7,459 nucleotides of DNA from positions 1 to 7,459 of the forward strand of contig CAYHDN010000043.1 of the NCBI GenBank assembly GCA_964355425.1. Direction: 5' to 3'. This document shows positions 1-7,459 of the stretch, piece after piece (position 1 is the stretch's first letter; every line of letters starts with the position of its first letter). The stretch is from CAYHDN01 sp964355425 (GTDB lineage: Bacteria > Patescibacteriota > UBA1384 > XYA2-FULL-43-10 > CAINNR01). The notes under the pieces were generated by a model, which did no database searches, had not been told where the DNA came from, and worked only from the letters and a program-made list of their open reading frames with translations. The translations under genes were made by a program, and so were the position numbers.

Positions 1-3000
1 GCTTCGGCTGGGTCAATAAACATTGCAACACTCTTGGGGGGAACGGATGCGGCTAAAAGATATCTACAAGTTGAAACTACACTGGCTAACACGGATGGGG
101 CTTCAACTCCGACACTGGATGTCTATACCGCCAACTATGACTATGATGATACTCCGCCGCCTGCTGCTCCTACTTGTTCCGACGGCATACAGAATGGTGA
201 CGAAACTGGAATAGATACTGGTGGAAGTTGTGGTGGAGGCGGGGGCGGCGAAACTTGTGCTCTAATTGATCACCTAACAATTACACCAAGCAGTATTAAT
301 CTGGCAGTCAACGGCAGCCAAACCTTTGTGGCTAAATTGTATCAAGTTGATGAAACTTTAATTACCAATGGCACTGTTGCTTGGGAAACTTCCGGCGGCA
401 CGATTATCAACAACGGCGATGATTCTGCCGGCTATGTGGCGCCGGCAGCAGCGGGAACGTATAGCGTTACGGCTAAATCTTGTGATAAAAGTGACACAGC
501 AACCGTAACGGTCAGCGCGACTCCGCCACCTCCACCGCCAGGCAGTCCCCAAAGCGTCTCCATTTCCGCTTCTCCCAACGAACAGGTCGCAACTCCCGGA
601 ACAACCATTCAATATACTGCACAGGTAACCGATCAAGCCGGCACTGATATTACTTCAAGTTGTCCGGTTACTTGGTCAATGAAAATTCCACAGGCTGGAA
701 ACATAAATTCTACCGGACTTTTAACCTCAACTGCAAATCTCGGCATCTGGCAAGACGCGGTTCGGGCCGAGACTTCCTGTTTTGGATTGACTGATTTTGA
801 CTTGCTGTCTTTTGTCACCTCAAATGAAGAAAGATACCTTGATTATATCGGCATGTCATATCCGCTGCTGACAGCCAAAAAGGGAACAATTGACACTCTT
901 GATTTCTCGGCCGTCGCCCGTGACCAATTCGGTTTCCATCCGCCCGGAGTCTCCTACTCCTGGCAACTTCTGGATCAGCGGATCGGCAATTTTGAGGCCA
1001 AGGATAACAAAATTAAAATATTTACTTCCGATAATTACGGCTGCTATCTTCACAAGGTCAAAGCCAGCGCAACTTACAACGGAGTCACTCTCTCTAATTA
1101 CAGCTCGGTGGCGATTTATCCGGCCGATTATCAATTTGCCGGCGAAGGCTGCAAGATTGGGTTAGGAGAACAAATTTTGCCGCTCTTAATTGGAGCAAAA
1201 AAAGCCATGGCCGCCGGGCCGGTATTAACAACTATTTATGTTCCAAAGCAAATATATGTCCGCCCGGGGCAGACCTTCTATTACTTGGCAAATCAACGCG
1301 ATCAATTCGGCAATCCGGCGGCGGCCAAAGTCGAATATATTCTTCATGATCCAACTGCCGGCAGTTTATCACAAAATGGAACATTTATCGCCACCAACAA
1401 TTTAGGCGCATACACCGACGCGGTTGAAGTCAAAGCTTCCAACGGCGGCAAGACGCTTAGCCAGCGCTCAACGGTTATCGTTACCAATGAAAAAAGGCGA
1501 GCGGAAAAATTAGTCTCGCCCAATCCAGTGAAACTTGCTCCCAATGGAGGATATTGGCTTTATGTCGGCTTAAGAGATCAATTCGGCCAGGGCAGCCAAG
1601 TCACGAAAACGGCTGTTATTGAGGATGTCTCGGGACAGAGCCTTTTTTCCAGCCAGAACCATTCGACGCTTGTTGCCGGAGAGAAAGAGGGTAGTTGGAA
1701 AAAAGCCGTCAAGGTGTCAGTTGATCTGGAAAAAACCAACCAAAGAATTCCCAGAGAAGAGGACCGCTATTCAGGACCGGCGCCAACGGCTTATCTTGAT
1801 TTGGATATTCGCAGCGCAAATGACGACCCGGGCGCTTGCTTAAAAACCGGTCCGCCTTGCGACCCGACAATTGCCGATTGTGCGACCGAAGGCGGTGACG
1901 GCGGGGGAGGAGGAGTGATTGGCGGCATTATCGCTGATTTAATTGATGGCATAAGGAACAATTCAGCCGCCTCAATTGCCGCCATAGCCGCCCTCGCCCT
2001 ATCGCTACTGGCGCTGCTGCTTTCAGCGCAGGCATCGCTTCTAACAATACTGCGGCCAAGTGAGGTATTTTCACTGTTAACCAAGGGTAAAGGCAAGAAA
2101 GGCACCAGAGTCGGCCTTGTCTATGATTCGTCATCCGGCTTGCCGCTGCCGCTGGCTAGAGTATTGCTTTTTAGAGCCCGTGATAACAAACTAGTTGGAA
2201 CGGCATTATCGGATAGGGACGGACGGTTTGCTCTTCCGACACCGGAGGGAGAAGAGTACTTTTTGCAGGTTAAGAAGTTTGGTTTTGCCATGCTGGCGGA
2301 AAACTTTAATTTACTCTCCAAAACGGCTCTGGCTTACAGGAACAACTACTTTGGACAAAGGTTCCGGCCAAGCTCGGCCCAAAGACTTTTCTCCGGCGCG
2401 ATTCCAATGAGAACGACTGCCGATGCCGATGTTTTAGCCAAAGGATCGTTGCGTGCCGAGAGGCTGGCTAAGTTCTTGCGAATTATCAACATTCCGATAC
2501 TGACGGCCGGTTTTGCTCTGGCGATTTGGGCACTTAAGATTAACGGCAGTTGGTTTAATTGGGGAGTCTTTTACCTCTACATTGCGATATTTGTTTACTA
2601 TATTATCCGCTACCTGACCAGAGGTCGAAATTTCGGAGTAGTATATTTTGAAGCCAATAATACTCCGGTTGAATTGGCAGTAGTTAGAGTAATATCTGAA
2701 GTTACGGGTAAACTGGTAAAAACCACTGTTTCCGATACTAAAGGGAAATACGCTCTGGCATTGCCAAGAGGATTCTACAAAGTAATCACCAGCAAGCCTA
2801 GTTTGAAACAGATTAATGATCTGAAATTGCGGGTCAAGGGCGGTCTGATTCCGAGACGTGAGAAAATCGGGATGAGAGAAGTTGAAAGAGTTGCCAGTAG
2901 CCAATCGTCAGTTGCCAGTAGCCAGATACCAGTTGAAAGAAATCCGAGAGATCAAAAACGAGACACGAGACACGAGACACCGGTAACTGAAGGTCGAACT

Positions 3001-3231
3001 TTTGAAGACGCCAGAGAGATAATTGAAAATTTTCAAGAGAAAAATCGCAAATATGGCAGTCAAAATTTAGCAGATATGGGAGTTCATCATTTAATAAAAG
3101 AGGATGAAAAGGATAAAAAAGACAAAGATGAGAATTTGAAGGTTAACCAGCTGAAAATTCCGACTGATGTGAAACCGGCAAATTCAGAACATCCTAATTG
3201 GAAATTTCAAAGCCCAAATTCGCCGATGTAG
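1..3231 (+). CDS. Large multi-domain surface protein, Ig-like and CarboxypepD_reg-like domains, 5'-truncated by window
   Basis: The reading frame is open from base 1 to a TAG stop at 3229-3231 (1076 residues visible), so the true start and any signal peptide lie upstream. The TTG at 34 is internal. Residues are numbered from base 1. Residues 20-50 look like the end of a beta-sandwich domain. A Cys/Gly motif follows (CSDGIQNGDETGIDTGGSC, about 59-77), then a Gly run. Five Ig-like domains follow at about 90-172, 184-274, 283-373, 412-495 and 502-605, with a Pro6 linker at 175-180. The last three share the motif RDQFG. A Gly-rich hinge (about 631-641) leads to membrane segment 1 (about 655-683) and then KGKGKK. 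A CarboxypepD_reg-like domain (about 702-776), membrane segments 2 and 3 (about 826-845 and 851-871), a second CarboxypepD_reg-like domain (about 877-946) and a charged disordered tail with repeats complete it. The likely role is an envelope-anchored adhesin or structural protein; that is inference, and the specific function is unknown. Confidence 0.85.
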   Translation, partial: ASAGSINIATLLGGTDAAKRYLQVETTLANTDGASTPTLDVYTANYDYDDTPPPAAPTCSDGIQNGDETGIDTGGSCGGGGGGETCALIDHLTITPSSINLAVNGSQTFVAKLYQVDETLITNGTVAWETSGGTIINNGDDSAGYVAPAAAGTYSVTAKSCDKSDTATVTVSATPPPPPPGSPQSVSISASPNEQVATPGTTIQYTAQVTDQAGTDITSSCPVTWSMKIPQAGNINSTGLLTSTANLGIWQDAVRAETSCFGLTDFDLLSFVTSNEERYLDYIGMSYPLLTAKKGTIDTLDFSAVARDQFGFHPPGVSYSWQLLDQRIGNFEAKDNKIKIFTSDNYGCYLHKVKASATYNGVTLSNYSSVAIYPADYQFAGEGCKIGLGEQILPLLIGAKKAMAAGPVLTTIYVPKQIYVRPGQTFYYLANQRDQFGNPAAAKVEYILHDPTAGSLSQNGTFIATNNLGAYTDAVEVKASNGGKTLSQRSTVIVTNEKRRAEKLVSPNPVKLAPNGGYWLYVGLRDQFGQGSQVTKTAVIEDVSGQSLFSSQNHSTLVAGEKEGSWKKAVKVSVDLEKTNQRIPREEDRYSGPAPTAYLDLDIRSANDDPGACLKTGPPCDPTIADCATEGGDGGGGGVIGGIIADLIDGIRNNSAASIAAIAALALSLLALLLSAQASLLTILRPSEVFSLLTKGKGKKGTRVGLVYDSSSGLPLPLARVLLFRARDNKLVGTALSDRDGRFALPTPEGEEYFLQVKKFGFAMLAENFNLLSKTALAYRNNYFGQRFRPSSAQRLFSGAIPMRTTADADVLAKGSLRAERLAKFLRIINIPILTAGFALAIWALKINGSWFNWGVFYLYIAIFVYYIIRYLTRGRNFGVVYFEANNTPVELAVVRVISEVTGKLVKTTVSDTKGKYALALPRGFYKVITSKPSLKQINDLKLRVKGGLIPRREKIGMREVERVASSQSSVASSQIPVERNPRDQKRDTRHETPVTEGRTFEDAREIIENFQEKNRKYGSQNLADMGVHHLIKEDEKDKKDKDENLKVNQLKIPTDVKPANSEHPNWKFQSPNSPM
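268..1815 (+). repeat. Five tandem Ig-like domains (protein-level repeat)
   Basis: Approximate units are 268-516, 550-822, 847-1119, 1234-1485 and 1504-1815. Each begins with a short beta strand such as LTITPSSINL or VSISASPNEQ, followed by a Gly turn, a strand of the type QYTAQVTDQAG or FSAVARDQFG, a W/Y-containing strand, a GLLTS/GTFIAT-type turn and a closing strand with V.A. The codons for DQFG are nearly identical at 922-933, 1300-1311 and 1576-1587 (GAYCAATTCGGY). This pattern matches bacterial Ig-like (BIG_2/invasin-type) repeats in general layout. The domains are diverged from one another, so the array looks old rather than recently amplified. Boundaries were set by eye. Confidence 0.7.
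2881..2940 (+). repeat. In-frame 21-bp direct repeat flanked by 9-bp direct repeats
   Basis: GTTGCCAGTAGCCA occurs exactly at 2890-2903 and 2911-2924, with a period of 21 bp (seven codons), giving VASSQ twice. The block is bounded by identical 9-mers GTTGAAAGA at 2881-2889 and 2932-2940, each coding for VER. It lies in the hydrophilic tail of the surface protein, after the last folded domain, where an insertion would be tolerated. The flanking 9-mers may be a target duplication or simply part of the same repeat family. Confidence 0.75.
2958..2978 (+). repeat. Three perfect tandem copies of 7-bp ACGAGAC
   Basis: ACGAGAC is repeated at 2958-2964, 2965-2971 and 2972-2978, followed by a partial ACC. 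The 21-bp total keeps the reading frame open and gives a basic stretch, KRDTRHET, in the disordered tail. Because 7 is not a multiple of 3, each copy is read in a different frame, so the repetition is at the DNA level and is not a selected protein repeat. Confidence 0.8.
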
Positions 3232-3290
3232 TGTTTTAGTTCTCGCTGGAGTTTATCTCGAATGAAATGACAGACTCGAACTGTAATGTT
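3232..3290. terminator. Convergent intergenic gap, possible weak bidirectional terminator
   Basis: The two converging stop codons are 59 bp apart. AGTTC at 3238-3242 can pair with GAACT at 3278-3282 around a long loop. The flanks are T/A-rich (TGTTTTAG before, TGTTTTAATT after). The stem is short and there is no clean GC-rich hairpin with a U tract, so this is only a candidate. No other gene fits in the gap. Confidence 0.25.
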
Positions 3291-6131
3291 TTAATTCTGG
3301 CCCCACCAATTTTTATCATCAAAACGCTTCTTCTCAAGTGAGTCGTCTTCCAGAGTTTTTTTGATCTCCAAATCAATTTTTGGATTATAAGCCCGAATTG
3401 TCGGCATCGCATCATCCGGTTTCTCTAGCAGAGAATTATGAGGTTGCGGTTTTCTGGTTTTTACTTTAGTTATTTTGTCGTTCCGAACTCGTTGCGGAAT
3501 CTTCTTGGCTGGTTTTTCTTTAATTATTTTTAACTTCTCTTTTGGTTTATCCGTGCTTATTCCGTGTTTCTCTGTCAGTGTAGTTGATGTCTGTGTGGTT
3601 GAGTCCGGACGAACAACAGTAAGAGACGAAACTTTATCGTCAGACCTCATCTTCATCAAAGTCACTCCTTGAGTATCGCGGCCGAGGCGTTTAATGGATT
3701 TGACAGCCATCCTGATAAACTGGCCGTTTTTTGAAGCCAAAAGGGCGTCGCCCAAGTCATCATAAATTACTTCAACTCCGACTAGATTTCCGGTCCTCGG
3801 TGTGCAATTGGCGACTTTAATTCCAATACCGCCGCGATTTTGAAGATGAAAATTCTTTATCATTGTTCGTTTGCCAAAACCGTTTTCAAGCACAGTTAAA
3901 AGATCAGGAAAACCGGCTTGCGGTGAAAAATATTTTGCTCCGTCCGGAATTACCGCACTGCCGACAACAAAATCACCGGCTCGAAGCTTCATGCCGATGA
4001 CGCCAGCGGCGCCCCGACCCATCGGGCGAACATCAGATTCCTGGTAACAAATTGCCAGTCCTTTATTGGAAACTTCGAGTACGATGTCACGGCCTCCTGA
4101 TATTTGCACCCATTTGAGTTGATCGCCAGTGCTTAGCTTGATAGCGGTAATGCCGGTTTTTCTAATATGCTGATATTTGGAGATCAACGTCTTCTTAACT
4201 ACGCCTTTTGCCGTCGTCATCAAAAAGTGTTTATTGGCAACATCCTCATTCTTCTTTACCGGCAATATCGCCGTAACTTTTTCATTTTGAGACAGCTGAA
4301 TAATATTTACAATCGGAATTCCTTTTGATTGTCTCGAAGTCGCCGGCAACTCGTAAACTTTATTGACAAAAATCCTGCCAGCGTCGGTGAAAATATAGAG
4401 GTCATCGTGAGTCGAGGCGGAAACCATGTGAACAATTGAATCTTCCTCTTTTGTCGCCATGCCAACTACGCCTTTACCACCACGAATTTGTTTCCTGTAA
4501 GCATCTACTGGTTGGCGCTTGACATAGTTGCCGCCAGTAAGCGCAATGATTACTTGTTCGTCGGGAATCAAATCTTCAGCTGAAAATTTATTAAGTCCAG
4601 AGGCGACGATTTGAGTTCTGCGTACGTCGCCGTATTTTTCCTTGATTTCAAGAAGATCCTTTTTAATCAACGATAGGATCTTCTCCGGGTGGGCCAAAAT
4701 ATCCTCGAGATAGGCAATAAGTTTCAATATCTCATTATATTCATCCTCAATTTTTTGGCGCTCGAGTGCCGCCAACGCTGATAACCTGATCTCTAAAATT
4801 GCATTCGCTTGAGCTTCGGTTAAGCCAAATTTACTGATCAAATTTTTAGCCGCTTCTTCCCGGTCGGCAGATTTTTTTATCGTCTCGATGATTTTATCGA
4901 TACTGTCGAGCGCAATCCGTAATCCTTCTAAAATGTGTGCTCGGGCTTTGGCTTTTGTCAAATCAAATTTAGAACGCCGCTCGATAACTTGCTGGCGGTG
5001 CTGGATGAAAAACTCCAAAACTGAATGCAAATTCATCACTCGCGGTTCAAGTGATGGGGTCAAAGCCAGCATATTTACGTGAAAAGAAGTTTGCAAAGGT
5101 GTTAGCTCAAACAAACGATTGAGAACCTTTTTGGGATAAGAATTGTTTTTCAGTTCAATCACCACCCGGACACCAGTCCTGTCTGACTCGTCGCGTAAAT
5201 CGGAAATGCCATCAATTTTATGATCTTTGACTAATTCAGCAATTTTTTGGATTAGAGTTGATTTATTAACCTGAAATGGAATCTCAGTTATGATAATTTG
5301 GAAGCCGCGTTTTGCTTCTTCAATTTCCGCACGGGCGCGCATAACGATCTTGCCTTTTCCAGTAATGTAGGCTTGTTTAATTTCCTCCATATCAAAAATC
5401 AGGCCACCGGTTGGAAAATCCGGGCCCAAGACATATTCAGTCAGATCCTCCGATGAAGCCTCCGGATTGTCAACTAAGTGAATCGTAGCGTCACAAACCT
5501 CGACTAGGTTATGCGGCGGGATATTTGTCGCCATGCCAACCGCGATGCCGACTGTGCCATTTAGTAAAAGCTGTGGAACTCTAGCCGGTAAAACTGTCGG
5601 CTCTTTGGTTGTCCCGTCGTAGTTATCGGCAAAATTAACCGTATCTTTTTCGATGTCAAAGAGCATTTCCTCCGCCAAGCGAGTCATTCGTGATTCAGTA
5701 TAACGCATGGCGGCGGCGCCGTCTCCATCCATCGAGCCAAAGTTCCCCTGGCCGTCAATCAATATATAGCGCATTGAAAAATCCTGAGCCATGCGGACTA
5801 AGGTATCGTAAATTGCCATATCGCCATGAGGATGATAACTTTTCATCACTTCACCGACAACAGCAGCGCATTTTCGGTATTTTACACCAGCTTTCAATCC
5901 TGTATCCCACATGGCATAAAGAACCCGGCGATGAACCGGCTTAAAGCCGTCGCGAACATCCGGTAGCGCCCGGGAAACGATAACGCTCATGGCATAATCG
6001 AGGTAAGATTCTTCCATCTCGGTACGAATATTCCGATTTGCTAGTTTGCCGATATTGGAATCAACAAAATCTGGCGATGAAACCTCGCCTGCCAACAATT
6101 CTACTTCATCTTCGGTTTTTTCTTCTGTCAT
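3291..6131 (-). CDS. gyrA: DNA gyrase subunit A
   Basis: This is the cutting and rejoining subunit of the gyrase A2B2 complex, which makes ATP-driven negative supercoils in the cytoplasm. The gene is complete: ATG at 6129-6131, TAA at 3291-3293, 946 residues (E. coli GyrA has 875). [20 protein letters not shown] at 41-60 is the classic GyrA N-terminal block. The winged-helix active site has [10 protein letters not shown] with catalytic Tyr144 and Arg143. Ile196 in [14 protein letters not shown] is the DNA-bending isoleucine. Tower and coiled-coil regions run to about 500, and the C-terminal beta-pinwheel spans about 520-840. A GyrA-box, QIRGGKG, at 548-554 identifies GyrA rather than ParC, although its second residue is Ile instead of Arg. 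Met105 sits where E. coli has Ser83, while Asp109 matches Asp87. Residues 841-946 form an added Lys-rich tail containing repeat-derived sequence. No convincing Shine-Dalgarno precedes the ATG. The gene lies 48 bp downstream of gyrB, probably in one operon. Confidence 0.97.
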   Translation of the reverse strand: MTEEKTEDEVELLAGEVSSPDFVDSNIGKLANRNIRTEMEESYLDYAMSVIVSRALPDVRDGFKPVHRRVLYAMWDTGLKAGVKYRKCAAVVGEVMKSYHPHGDMAIYDTLVRMAQDFSMRYILIDGQGNFGSMDGDGAAAMRYTESRMTRLAEEMLFDIEKDTVNFADNYDGTTKEPTVLPARVPQLLLNGTVGIAVGMATNIPPHNLVEVCDATIHLVDNPEASSEDLTEYVLGPDFPTGGLIFDMEEIKQAYITGKGKIVMRARAEIEEAKRGFQIIITEIPFQVNKSTLIQKIAELVKDHKIDGISDLRDESDRTGVRVVIELKNNSYPKKVLNRLFELTPLQTSFHVNMLALTPSLEPRVMNLHSVLEFFIQHRQQVIERRSKFDLTKAKARAHILEGLRIALDSIDKIIETIKKSADREEAAKNLISKFGLTEAQANAILEIRLSALAALERQKIEDEYNEILKLIAYLEDILAHPEKILSLIKKDLLEIKEKYGDVRRTQIVASGLNKFSAEDLIPDEQVIIALTGGNYVKRQPVDAYRKQIRGGKGVVGMATKEEDSIVHMVSASTHDDLYIFTDAGRIFVNKVYELPATSRQSKGIPIVNIIQLSQNEKVTAILPVKKNEDVANKHFLMTTAKGVVKKTLISKYQHIRKTGITAIKLSTGDQLKWVQISGGRDIVLEVSNKGLAICYQESDVRPMGRGAAGVIGMKLRAGDFVVGSAVIPDGAKYFSPQAGFPDLLTVLENGFGKRTMIKNFHLQNRGGIGIKVANCTPRTGNLVGVEVIYDDLGDALLASKNGQFIRMAVKSIKRLGRDTQGVTLMKMRSDDKVSSLTVVRPDSTTQTSTTLTEKHGISTDKPKEKLKIIKEKPAKKIPQRVRNDKITKVKTRKPQPHNSLLEKPDDAMPTIRAYNPKIDLEIKKTLEDDSLEKKRFDDKNWWGQN
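3471..3503 (-). repeat. Imperfect palindrome inside the gyrA tail coding region
   Basis: TTCCGAAC (3481-3488) and GTTGCGGAA (3491-3499) form an inverted repeat with one bulged base and a 2-base loop. It is followed on the coding strand by AACGACAAAAT. It encodes [11 protein letters not shown], residues 877-887 of GyrA, beyond the pinwheel and outside any conserved GyrA region. The form (TTCCG...CGGAA then GACAAAA) resembles dispersed palindromic elements that I recall from bacterial genomes; family membership is not verified. Confidence 0.55.
3546..3600 (-). repeat. Degenerate quasi-tandem repeat of about 10-11 bp in the gyrA tail
   Basis: On the + strand, successive units read TTATCCGTGC, TTATTCCGTGT, TTCTCTGTCAG, TGTAGTTGATG and TCTGTGTGGTT. 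On the coding strand this gives CACGGATAA/CACGGAATAA-type words, and the protein reads [18 protein letters not shown] (residues about 845-862), with no resemblance to GyrA. The pattern is like the short dispersed arrays of the form AACACGGATAA seen in various bacterial genomes (from memory, unverified). It starts right after the last pinwheel strand, so it appears to have extended the gene without harming the folded core. Confidence 0.55.
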
Positions 6132-6145
6132 AAATTTGTCTTATG

Positions 6146-6177
6146 AGACTAATTAGTCTAATTGGTCTAATTTGACC
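6146..6177. repeat. 9-bp tandem repeat with perfect 14-bp palindrome in gyrB-gyrA spacer
   Basis: Period-9 units are GACTAATTA (6147-6155), GTCTAATTG (6156-6164) and GTCTAATTT (6165-6173), then GACC. AGACTAATTAGTCT at 6146-6159 is a perfect palindrome ending 14 bases upstream of the gyrA ATG, so the gyrB-gyrA mRNA could form a short AU-rich stem just before the gyrA start. It could be a dispersed intergenic repeat, a protein-binding operator or a translational element. The sequence alone does not decide, and the low GC makes the hairpin weak. Confidence 0.7.
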
Positions 6178-6179
6178 GT

Positions 6180-7459
<1,280 letters not shown>

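Noticed and set aside
34..36. TTG as the start codon of the large + strand gene
   Set aside because: The frame is open to base 1 and the upstream residues continue a beta-rich domain; no ribosome-binding site is seen before it. The gene is truncated by the window.
1144..1230. Extra membrane helix near LGEQILPLLIGAKKAMAAG
   Set aside because: The hydrophobic run is too short and is interrupted by charged residues; it sits in the linker between Ig-like domains 3 and 4.
1791..2105. 104-residue antisense open frame on the - strand with a Pro run
   Set aside because: The Pro run is the complement of the Gly-rich hinge of the surface protein; nothing else supports a gene.
2434..2904. 156-residue antisense open frame on the - strand
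   Set aside because: It lies wholly inside the + strand membrane and CarboxypepD_reg-like region, has no recognisable domain, and looks like a shadow frame.
2881..2978. CRISPR array or insertion sequence
   Set aside because: Repeats are too short, there are no regular unique spacers, no terminal inverted repeats and no transposase or cas gene nearby.
3291..6131. Alternative genetic code (TGA recoded)
   Set aside because: All three genes read through without in-frame TGA and end at TAG or TAA, so there is no evidence for recoding here.

Overview
The window holds three genes and two short gaps, and about 98% of it is coding. The organism is a bacterium with moderate GC. A probable, unproven reading is a Patescibacteria/CPR-type genome. 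The reasons are a very large Ig-like surface protein with CarboxypepD_reg-like domains, absent or weak Shine-Dalgarno signals, and short text-like repeats threaded through gene tails and spacers. The stop codons seen are TAG and TAA. No recoding of TGA is needed to read any of the three genes.

Layout. Positions 1-3231 (+) are the 3' part of a large cell-surface protein whose 5' end lies outside the window. It has five tandem Ig-like domains, a Gly-rich hinge, three membrane segments, two CarboxypepD_reg-like (prealbumin-like) domains and a repeat-bearing charged tail. A 59-bp convergent gap (3232-3290) follows. Positions 3291-6131 (-) are a complete gyrA with a basic, repeat-derived C-terminal tail of about 100 residues. 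A 48-bp spacer (6132-6179) carries a 9-bp tandem repeat with a perfect 14-bp palindrome. Positions 6180-7459 (-) are gyrB, cut by the window edge so that its ATPase N-terminus is missing.

How the genes relate. gyrB and gyrA run in the same direction with 48 bp between them and very likely form one operon encoding the A2B2 DNA gyrase that introduces negative supercoils. The surface-protein gene converges on this operon and has no evident functional link to gyrase.

Most notable points. (1) Short repeats of several apparent families have been absorbed in frame into the C-terminal tails of both convergent genes, and another sits in the gyrB-gyrA spacer. (2) GyrA has Met where E. coli has Ser83 in the quinolone-binding region, and a variant GyrA-box (QIRGGKG). 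(3) The positive-inside rule puts the two CarboxypepD_reg-like domains of the surface protein in the cytoplasm, which is unusual. I found no defence system, CRISPR array, RNA gene or mobile-element gene. The window does not contain a clear new multi-gene system.
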